Shown here piece by piece: positions 42,590 to 49,382 of a stretch of DNA of 49,382 bases. Within the stretch, counting starts at the first letter, position 1. Every line of letters starts with the position of its first letter. A program made the translations under genes and the position numbers. The notes beneath the pieces are model-generated. The model was not told the origin of the DNA and did not search any database. It saw nothing but the letters and a program-made list of their open reading frames with translations. This stretch comes from an uncultured bacterium (GTDB lineage Bacteria; Planctomycetota; UBA1135; GCA-002686595): contig CAJQPT010000031.1 of the NCBI GenBank assembly GCA_905480285.1, positions 1 through 49,382 of the forward strand, given 5' to 3'.

Positions 42590-45487
42590 ATGCCGCCAAC
42601 GCCCCGACTTCACTCCGCTGCCACCGCTTCGCCCGAGTTCCTGGGGTACGACGGACCGCTCCTGGCGAGGGCCGCTGAGAGCATCGTCGAGGAGGCGGGG
42701 GGGCCGGAGGATCTGGGGGAGCTGATGATCGCGGTCCCCGGTGCCCGGGCCGGGCGCCAGCTGGCCCGGGAGCTGCGGGCCTGCGCCTCGGAGCGGGGCT
42801 GGGCGGGCTTCTTCGCGCCGACGATCACGACGCCCGGGGCGCTCGCGGATGCCCTCCTGCCCCTGGAGCATCCGCCCGCCGACCGCACGACGCGGACGCT
42901 GGCGTGGGAGAGTGCCCTGGTGGGTGTTCGGCCCGAAATGCTCCTTCGGATCCTCTCGCGCCCGCCCGCACGGGGGGACCGCGCGGCCTGGTGGCGCGTG
43001 GCCGAGGAGCTCCGAGTGCTCCACGGGGAGCTCGCCCAGTGGGGCCATGACTTCGCCGCGGTGTTGAAGCGGCTGGAGACCCACTCTGGATGCCCGGTAG
43101 GGGAGCTCCGGCGCTGGGAGGCGCTGGTGGAGATCCAGAGCGTCTGGCGCGCGAAGATGACGAAGCTGGGGCTCTCGGATCCCCACGAGGGGCGCCTCCA
43201 GGCCCTCGAGTCGGGGCGGGTAGAGCGCGGGGCCCGGGTGGTCCTCGTGGGCGTCCTGGAGATGAACCGCCTGCTCCGCGACGCGCTCCGCGGCCTCGAC
43301 GAGGCGCCGCGTGTGCTCGTCTTCGCGCCGGAGGTCGCGGCCGAGGGCTTCGATGAGCTGGGGGCCCTCGTGACGTCACGGTGGGAGGAGGCGGAGGTGG
43401 ACCTACCGCTCGACCAATGGCACGTGGTGGGGACCCCCGATGACCAGGCTCGCCTCGCCCTTTCCCTCGCGGCCGAGGCGGGGCCGGCGCACGCGGGTGA
43501 GCTGACGGTTGGGGTCCCGGATGGCGAGGTGGCGCCCCTGCTCGCGCGGCGGTTCGGCGCCGCTGACATCCACGCGAGGAGCGCCGCGGGGACGCCGCTT
43601 GGGCTCACAGCCCCGATGCGCCTGATCTCCGCGCTCGAGGCCTTTGCCCGCGCGCGCACGGCCGAGAACGCCGCGTCCCTCGTCCGCCACGGGGACCTCA
43701 CGCGCTGGCTCGCCGGGCGCCTGGGGCACGACCCGGTCGCAAGGCTGGACAGGTACCGTCCGGAGCATCTGCCCCGGACGCTGGACCCCAGCCCCGAGGG
43801 TGGCGTCCTCGATCTCCCCGGCCAGGTGAGGGGGAGAGAGGACATCCGCCCGCTGCTGGGCGCGGTCGAGGAGTTGGGCGGGGCCCTCTTCACCGACGCC
43901 GCCGGCTCGCTCGCCGATCACGTGGGCCGGCTCCGCGAGCTCCTGATGCTCGTCTACGGCGAGCACCCGCTCCTTGAACAGGCTCGGACCAGCGAACCCG
44001 GCCGCCACGTGGAGGTCGCGCTTCGACGGCTGGGGACCGTCATGGATGAGCTCGAACGGATCCCCGCGACGGTGGCGAGGCAGATGAAGCCAGCCGACGC
44101 GCTGCGGCTGGTCTACTGGACGGCGGGGGGCGCGGCGGTCCCTGACCCGGTCGGGCAGGAGGGCCAGCCTGTGGTCGAGCTGCTCGGCTGGCTAGAGCTG
44201 CTCCTCGACGGGGCGCCGCACCTTGTGGTGACGGGCTTCAACGAGTCCAAGGTCCCCGAGCCCTCGACCCGGGACCCCTTCCTCCCGGACTCCATCCGCA
44301 CGCTACTCGGGCTCGAGGATGACGCGCGTCGCACCGCGCGGGATGTCTACACCATGATCGCGCTCCTGCACTCGAAGCGATCGCTGCACCTCATCAGCGG
44401 CAGGACGACCCGGGACGGGGACCCGCTGTTCCCCAGCCGACTGGCCTTCAGGGCGGGGGTCCAGGACGTGGCCGCGAGGGTGGATCACGCCCTCGAGCCC
44501 GTGGGGTTCGCGCCGGTGGAGGCGAACGACCGGGACGTGTCCGCAGAGCTTCCTCCGGTGATCGCGGACCCCCTGCCCCAGGACCGGTTCGCGGTGACCT
44601 CCTTCAAGTCCTTCCTGGACTCGCCGCTCCTCTACTACGTCCAGCGCGTCCTTCGCCTGGAGGCGGTGGACGACCGCGCGGGTGAGCTCGATGCGCTGCG
44701 GTTCGGCACCCTCGCCCACGACGTGCTCGAGGACCTCGGTACGAACGAGGAGCTGCGGGAGTCCACCAGCGTCGAAGACGTCGATGGGTTCCTACTCCAT
44801 CGGCTCGACCGGCGGGCGGCAATGAGGTTCCCCAAGGCCGTCATGCCGGCGGTGCAGATTCAGCTCGGCCAGCTCCGGCTCCGCCTGAAGAGCTTCGCCC
44901 TCTGGCACGTGGGCGAGGTGCGCGACGGGTGGCGGATCCGCCACGCGGAGTGGAGCCCCGAGGGCGACGCCTCCATCGGCCGCGAGGGGTGCGCCCGGCT
45001 CGACATGGGGGCCGGTGAGGAGCCGGCGTGGATCCGCGGCAAGATCGACCGCATCGAGCAGCACTCGAAGACCGGGTTCTGGCGCGTGCTGGACTACAAG
45101 ACCAGCCACAAAAGCAATGACCCCGCGAAGGTGCACCGCAAGAAGAACGGGGACTGGAAGGACCTCCAGCTTCCGCTCTACGCCCACATGGTGCAGCCCC
45201 TGGTGGGGAGCGGCGTCGTGCCAGGTCTGGGCTACGTCAACCTGCCCGGAGACGGGACCCGCGTGGAGCTCAAGCTCGTGGACGGCAAGGTCACCTGGGG
45301 GCCTGAGGACATCCAGGACGCGATGGAGTGCGCCCGCGGCGTGGTCCGGCGGGTCCGGGCGGGCGACGTGGAGGACCTCGGCCGCGTGAAGACGGAGTTC
45401 ATGCTTCCGATCGAGCGCGAGCTCCTCGGGGTCGGCCTGGTGCGTGAGCCCGATCCGGTCGCAGACGACGAGGAGGAGCGGTCATGA
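42590..45487 (+). CDS. addB: AddB-like nuclease/helicase-fold subunit
   Basis: A 965-residue protein. The N-terminal inactivated helicase part starts 'LMIAVPGARAGRQLARELR', with no GKT Walker motif. The C-terminal PD-(D/E)XK nuclease has 'FGTLAHDVLEDLG', 'GKIDRIE' (about 817), 'LDYKTS' (about 834) and 'DLQLPLYAHM'. AddB partners AddA to resect double-strand breaks and pick the Chi-like site. The usual 'CPYxxY' start of the Fe-S nuclease is replaced by 'SPLLYY', and no matching cysteine trio is seen, so the Fe-S cluster seems absent. addA overlaps by four bases. The family name is inferred from pairing. Confidence 0.87.
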   Translation: MPPTPRLHSAATASPEFLGYDGPLLARAAESIVEEAGGPEDLGELMIAVPGARAGRQLARELRACASERGWAGFFAPTITTPGALADALLPLEHPPADRTTRTLAWESALVGVRPEMLLRILSRPPARGDRAAWWRVAEELRVLHGELAQWGHDFAAVLKRLETHSGCPVGELRRWEALVEIQSVWRAKMTKLGLSDPHEGRLQALESGRVERGARVVLVGVLEMNRLLRDALRGLDEAPRVLVFAPEVAAEGFDELGALVTSRWEEAEVDLPLDQWHVVGTPDDQARLALSLAAEAGPAHAGELTVGVPDGEVAPLLARRFGAADIHARSAAGTPLGLTAPMRLISALEAFARARTAENAASLVRHGDLTRWLAGRLGHDPVARLDRYRPEHLPRTLDPSPEGGVLDLPGQVRGREDIRPLLGAVEELGGALFTDAAGSLADHVGRLRELLMLVYGEHPLLEQARTSEPGRHVEVALRRLGTVMDELERIPATVARQMKPADALRLVYWTAGGAAVPDPVGQEGQPVVELLGWLELLLDGAPHLVVTGFNESKVPEPSTRDPFLPDSIRTLLGLEDDARRTARDVYTMIALLHSKRSLHLISGRTTRDGDPLFPSRLAFRAGVQDVAARVDHALEPVGFAPVEANDRDVSAELPPVIADPLPQDRFAVTSFKSFLDSPLLYYVQRVLRLEAVDDRAGELDALRFGTLAHDVLEDLGTNEELRESTSVEDVDGFLLHRLDRRAAMRFPKAVMPAVQIQLGQLRLRLKSFALWHVGEVRDGWRIRHAEWSPEGDASIGREGCARLDMGAGEEPAWIRGKIDRIEQHSKTGFWRVLDYKTSHKSNDPAKVHRKKNGDWKDLQLPLYAHMVQPLVGSGVVPGLGYVNLPGDGTRVELKLVDGKVTWGPEDIQDAMECARGVVRRVRAGDVEDLGRVKTEFMLPIERELLGVGLVREPDPVADDEEERS

Positions 45488-48400
45488 GCCAGGCCGAGCT
45501 GTTCGGAGAAGACGACTCCATCAAGAAGCGGCGCCAGCTGCTCCTGGCATCGGCGGGCACCGGCAAGACCTTCCGGCTGGCCAACCACTTCGCCGGGCTT
45601 CTGGTGGCGGGCGTGGAGCCCAAGCAGGTGCTCGCGGCGACCTTCACCCGCAAGGCGGCGGGGGAGATCCTTGACCGGGTGCTCAAGCGCCTCCGCGAGG
45701 GCGCGGAGGAGGGCGCGGCAGGCGAGGAGGCGCGGGGCTATCTCCTGGAGGCCGCCCAGGCCGTGGAGCCCTATCGGGACAGCCTCTCCACCGGGGAGTG
45801 CGCGGAGACCCTCGCGCGGCTGGTCCGCCGCATCGAGCGCTTCCGGGTCCAGACCCTCGATGCCTTCTTCATCAGCCTCTCCCAGCTCTTCGCCATGGAG
45901 CTCGAGCTGGCCCCTGAATTCGCCATCGGGACGGCGGTGCAGGAGGTCGGCCTCGCCGCCGAGACCGTGGCACGGGTGCTGGACGGGCTCGAGGACGGTG
46001 AACGCCTCGAGCTCCTGCGGGCGCTCGTGCGCGGCGGGGCGTCCCGCAAGGCGCAGTCGGCGCTGCTGGAGGCGGTGTCCGAGGCCGAGAACGCCGCCGC
46101 CCAGGTGGGACCTGACGCGTGGGGGAACCTGAAGCCCCTCGATGGGGTGGATCCCGCCGAGGTGGAGGCCCAGGTCCGCTGTCTGCACCAGTGTGATGTG
46201 CCCGTCACCGCCAAGGGGGAGCCGAACAAGCTGTTTGCCAACGCGATCGACGCTCTGCGGGCGCTCGTCGGAGATGGCAGTGATCCGATCGACTCCTCCT
46301 TCTTCGGCATCGGCCTGGTGGAGAAGGTGATCGCCGGGGATGAGAAGTTCGCGCGCGCTCCGATCCCCGAGGACATCGCTGGAGCGATTCAAGTCCTCGC
46401 GCAGCGTGCCGGGGAGGACGCGGTCAATGAGCTCCTCACGCGGAACGAGGCCATGGGGTCCTTCCTGACCAAGTACGCCAGGGCCGAGGACAACCTCAGG
46501 GCCGAGTGGGGCATCTACCGCTTCCAGGACTTCTCGCGCGCTCTCGAGCGTGGGCCCGCGCGGGAGCAGCCCGAGGTCTGGCGTCAGGCGCTTGGCTTCC
46601 GGATGGACGCCAAGCTCTCGCACCTGCTGCTCGACGAGTTCCAGGACACCTCGGCCCAGCAGTGGCGCCTCCTTTTGCCCCTGGCGGAGGAGGTCCTCGC
46701 CGACGGCACCGAGGAGTCGAGCTTCTTCTGCGTGGGGGACGTGAAGCAGTCCATCTATGGGTGGCGTGGGGGCGAGCCTCGCCTCCTCTCGAGGATGCAC
46801 GAGCGGCACCCCGGCCTCGAGAAGGAGGAGATGGTGGAGAACTATCGCTCCTCGAGGGTGATCCTCGACGTGGTCAACCAGGTCTTCGAGGGGCTGGCGG
46901 ACCGCATGGCGCTGGCCGGAGAGAAGCGCTCCGCGGTCCGGCAAGCGGCGACGCGTTGGAGCGAGAACTTCGGGCCCCACGAGGCGAAGAAGGACCTCCC
47001 GGGCGAGGCCCACGTCTGGCAGGTGCGCGCCCACGAGAAGGACCGCGGGGAGGTCAAGATGGACCCCGCCGTGGACCTCGCGGTCGAGCGCGTCCGCGTG
47101 CTGCATGAGCGTCACCCCGACGCCTCCATCGCGATCCTGGTGCGGACCGCGAAGCTCGTCCCGACCCTCCGATTTCGCCTCGGAAAGATCGGCATCGAGG
47201 CCAGCGACGAGGGGGGCAATCCGCTCACCGACTCCCTCCTGGTGACCTGGCTGCTCGGGCTCCTCCAGCTCGCAGACCACCCCGGTGACGGGATCGCGGC
47301 GCTCCAGGTGGCGCGCTCCCCCTTCGGTCCGGAGCTCGGGCTGGTCCCCGGGGAGGCGGGGAGCGCCGAGGCGAAGCAGCGGGCCTCGGGGGTCTCCGCG
47401 CAGCTCCGCGAGGAGCTCCTGCACGCGGGCTACGGGCCCTTCCTCCAGCGCCGCATGGAGCGGCTCACCGAGCAGGCCTCCGCATGGGACCGGCGCCGAC
47501 TCGAGCAGCTCGTGGACCTCGCCGAGATTCACGACGCGAAGCCCGGGCTGCGTCCGGCGGACTTCGCCGACGAGGTGCGCGCGAAGAAGGTCACCGACCC
47601 CTCCCAGGCGCGGGTCAAGGTCATGACCATCCACGCCTCCAAGGGGCTCGAGTTCGACGCCGTCGTACTCCCCGAGCTGGGCCGGCTCTGGCAGCTCACG
47701 CCCAAGGGCGTGCTCCTCGAGTCCGAGTCCGAGGTGGCGCCTCCGCGGGTGGCGACGATGGCGCCCAGGGCGGACGTGGCTGCGCAGCACCCCGAGCTGG
47801 AGGCCCTGTACGAGGGCGAGAAGGAGCGCCAGATGGTCGACGAGCTCTCCGGGCTCTATGTGGCGCTGACCCGGGCGGTGCACTCGATCGATCTGATCGT
47901 CTCCGCGCCTGGCAAGAAGTCGCCCAGCCAGAGCCACGGTGCCCTCGTCGCGGAGGCCTTCGATGGTCAGATCGTCGGTGAACTCACCTTCGAGGGCGAC
48001 CACGAGAAGGTCTGGTCCCACGCCGATTCCACCGACGCCTGGGCCCCGGTGCACGAGGGTCGCGCCAAGGAGCCCGTCGAGGAACACCGGCTGCAGCTGG
48101 ATCCAGCGCCACAAGAAGACGCCGTCCGTGCCCCCAGCTCCGCGGGGCATTCGTCCGAGTCCGTGCGCTCGTTGCTCTCCGGCTCCAGCGGCCGCGGCGC
48201 GCGCTTCGGGACGCTCGTGCACTCCCTCTTCGAGGACGTCGAGTGGTTGGATCAGGGGCCGCGCGCGGATGCGGACCTGCGGGCCAGCCTCGGCCGCGTC
48301 GGCGCAGAGGACCCCGAGCTCGTGGACGGTGCCCTCGCGAGGTTCCAAGAGGCCATGGCTTCAGAGGCGCTGGTCCAGCTGCTCACCTGTCCGCCTGGTG

Positions 48401-48723
48401 AGGTCACGGTCCACAACGAGCGCTCCTTCGAGGTTCAGGTGGAAGATGAGGATGGAGCCCAGCTCCGCTGGCGCGGGTTCATCGACCGGCTCGTGCTGCA
48501 CCGGGAAGGGGGACGCGTAAAAAACGCGCAGGTGATCGACTACAAGACCGACGCGGTCGCCTCGTCGGACGAGGTCCGCGCGGCCCACCGTGAGCAGATG
48601 GAGGCGTACCGATCGGCGGTCGCCGCGCTCTTCGATCTGCCGTCCTCGGACGTCTCGTGCGCGCTCGTCTGGCTGAAGGACCCTTCGGTCGCAGGCGTCG
48701 GCGCCGAGGTCCTCGAGGTCTGA
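45484..48723 (+). CDS. addA: AddA-like UvrD helicase-nuclease
   Basis: A 1079-residue helicase-nuclease. Walker A 'ASAGTGKT' (22-29), 'TFTRKAAGEI' (motif Ia), 'LDEFQDTSAQQW' (motif II, about 384), 'VGDVKQSIYGWRGG' (motif III), 'TIHASKGLEFD' (motif V), and 'LYVALTRAVHSID' (motif VI). The C-terminal PD-(D/E)XK nuclease has 'GTLVHSLFED', 'FIDRLVL' and 'VIDYKTD' (about 1017). It unwinds and degrades DNA ends for RecA loading. ATGA overlap with addB implies coupled synthesis of the complex. Two active nuclease motifs are therefore present, one per subunit, as in AddAB. Confidence 0.93.
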   Translation: MSQAELFGEDDSIKKRRQLLLASAGTGKTFRLANHFAGLLVAGVEPKQVLAATFTRKAAGEILDRVLKRLREGAEEGAAGEEARGYLLEAAQAVEPYRDSLSTGECAETLARLVRRIERFRVQTLDAFFISLSQLFAMELELAPEFAIGTAVQEVGLAAETVARVLDGLEDGERLELLRALVRGGASRKAQSALLEAVSEAENAAAQVGPDAWGNLKPLDGVDPAEVEAQVRCLHQCDVPVTAKGEPNKLFANAIDALRALVGDGSDPIDSSFFGIGLVEKVIAGDEKFARAPIPEDIAGAIQVLAQRAGEDAVNELLTRNEAMGSFLTKYARAEDNLRAEWGIYRFQDFSRALERGPAREQPEVWRQALGFRMDAKLSHLLLDEFQDTSAQQWRLLLPLAEEVLADGTEESSFFCVGDVKQSIYGWRGGEPRLLSRMHERHPGLEKEEMVENYRSSRVILDVVNQVFEGLADRMALAGEKRSAVRQAATRWSENFGPHEAKKDLPGEAHVWQVRAHEKDRGEVKMDPAVDLAVERVRVLHERHPDASIAILVRTAKLVPTLRFRLGKIGIEASDEGGNPLTDSLLVTWLLGLLQLADHPGDGIAALQVARSPFGPELGLVPGEAGSAEAKQRASGVSAQLREELLHAGYGPFLQRRMERLTEQASAWDRRRLEQLVDLAEIHDAKPGLRPADFADEVRAKKVTDPSQARVKVMTIHASKGLEFDAVVLPELGRLWQLTPKGVLLESESEVAPPRVATMAPRADVAAQHPELEALYEGEKERQMVDELSGLYVALTRAVHSIDLIVSAPGKKSPSQSHGALVAEAFDGQIVGELTFEGDHEKVWSHADSTDAWAPVHEGRAKEPVEEHRLQLDPAPQEDAVRAPSSAGHSSESVRSLLSGSSGRGARFGTLVHSLFEDVEWLDQGPRADADLRASLGRVGAEDPELVDGALARFQEAMASEALVQLLTCPPGEVTVHNERSFEVQVEDEDGAQLRWRGFIDRLVLHREGGRVKNAQVIDYKTDAVASSDEVRAAHREQMEAYRSAVAALFDLPSSDVSCALVWLKDPSVAGVGAEVLEV

Positions 48724-48727
48724 CCCC

Positions 48728-49153
48728 TCAGAGGCCCGCGGCCGCCTTGGCGCGCAGGATCTCCTCGCGCGGCAGGCGCCAGTCCGTGGCGGAGTCGTCG
48801 CTGCGGATCAGGTCGATGCCCTCCAAGGAGACGTCACTGACGATCTGACTGCCGTGAGCGATCCGAACGTTGACCACGCCGTCGAGGTGGGCTCGGGTGG
48901 GCTCAGGGAACGAGAAGGCGTCGGGCGCGGACAGTCCATCCGCGAAGATGTTCTCTGCGGCCTCGTCCCAGATCTCTGCGATGCCCTTGTCGTCTCTGAC
49001 GTCGAATGAACTCTCGTAGACGAGCTCCTCGCCTTGCCTGATCTCGAGCGAGAGCAGCCGCATGCCCCAGGGGTGGCATCCTGAAGCGGCGAGCGCGAGG
49101 ACGACCAGGGAGAGCGCGAGGGGGGCCTTGGCCAGGCGAATGAGGAGCGTCAT
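48728..49153 (-). CDS. Small lipoprotein, unknown function
   Basis: A 141-residue protein with a clear lipoprotein signal ending in 'LAASGC' (Cys26). The mature part is acidic and beta-rich ('LLSLEIRQGEELVYESSFDV', 'VNVRIAHGSQIVSDVSLEGI'), with no family recognised. It is convergent with addA, four bases from its stop, so its transcripts overlap that gene's end. Lipid anchoring is well supported; the role is unknown. Confidence 0.7.
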   Translation of the reverse strand: MTLLIRLAKAPLALSLVVLALAASGCHPWGMRLLSLEIRQGEELVYESSFDVRDDKGIAEIWDEAAENIFADGLSAPDAFSFPEPTRAHLDGVVNVRIAHGSQIVSDVSLEGIDLIRSDDSATDWRLPREEILRAKAAAGL

Positions 49154-49382
49154 GGCGATGGAGGGAGGGCCTTCGGAGTCTCGGGTGTACGGGGCCGCCG
49201 CGGCTTTGGTGGCCGCATCTCCCTGGTTTTCTTGAGGGGGCCCCGCACCCGAGCTCCCCAGGCGGCCATTCGGGTTGAGGGGCCAGCCGGCCCATTTCAG
49301 GGGACAGAGAGTCCGCAGGGCTGGAATCGGGACGGTCCAGGCGAGCGTCGAGATACCGCTGGAGCCTGAGAGCGGTGGCCCT
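49154..49382. other. Window end, no recognised feature
   Basis: About 230 bases upstream of the small lipoprotein gene. It should contain its promoter; no clear -10/-35 pair, repeat or gene start could be identified. Confidence 0.4.

Noticed and set aside
45232-48348. Very long open frame on the minus strand opposite addA
   Set aside because: It is antisense to a gene with all UvrD helicase motifs; its translation has no family features and is Leu/Gly/Arg/Val-rich, as expected from GC-rich antisense reading.
1-49382. CRISPR arrays, insertion sequences, integrases, rRNA genes
   Set aside because: No spaced direct repeats, transposase or integrase motifs, terminal inverted repeats or rRNA segments were found; the repeats seen are short tandem copies.

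Overview
This is a GC-rich, gene-dense bacterial chromosome segment with about 40 protein genes and one tRNA. The gene content suggests a diderm bacterium, and I infer (not proven) a member of Planctomycetota. The clues are exported FG-GAP/ASPIC proteins, a DUF3604 protein, small CPCC and double-CxxC zinc proteins, a double 'WLxPGAGH' membrane protein, and a TPR-sulfotransferase. KdsB, a DUF481-type beta-barrel and MurD point to an outer membrane with KDO lipopolysaccharide and to peptidoglycan. No phage, transposon, CRISPR array or integrase was recognised; the window looks like core chromosome.

Layout. 21-3179 (minus): YdcF-like envelope protein, CPCC zinc protein, TPR-sulfotransferase, YbaK-type tRNA editing protein. 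3217-4641 (plus): exported MORN/CAP protein. 4652-9924 (minus): a full ISC iron-sulfur operon in the order iscR-iscS-iscU-iscA-hscB-hscA-iscX, with no ferredoxin gene. A perfect palindrome overlaps a possible promoter just upstream of iscR. 10119-13363 (plus): zinc-ribbon protein, DUF456 membrane protein, DUF3604 exported protein. 13393-13896 (minus): hotdog thioesterase. 14013-15062 (plus): two membrane proteins. 15190-19147 (minus): a compact operon of SEC-C protein, kdsB, histidine-phosphatase-fold protein, exported HEAT-like protein, dprA. 19237-24231 (plus): DEAD-box helicase, TPR lipoprotein, overlapping CRTAC1-type lipoprotein, small repeat protein. 24250-34452 (minus): lipoprotein MsrB, a 984-residue carboxypeptidase-regulatory-like repeat protein, clpC with a strong terminator, mcsA, murD, and a PEGA lipoprotein. 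34609-35748 (plus): DUF481 beta-barrel. 36158-36247 (minus): tRNA-Ser(GCU). 36468-42563 (plus): YejM/EptA-like membrane sulfatase-fold protein, STT3/PglB-like oligosaccharyltransferase, exported protein of unknown function. 42590-48723 (plus): addB-addA. 48728-49153 (minus): small lipoprotein.

How genes work together. The ISC operon is a self-contained Fe-S assembly unit, with IscR as its probable feedback regulator. McsA and ClpC form a stress-proteolysis pair; no mcsB lies between them. AddAB and DprA both act on DNA ends or single strands. The most distinctive block is the membrane sulfatase-fold protein next to the STT3-family protein and an exported unknown. I infer a possible envelope or protein-glycan modification locus and regard it as the best candidate here for an undescribed system. 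Much of the remaining content is envelope-directed (lipoproteins, exported repeat proteins, KdsB, MurD).
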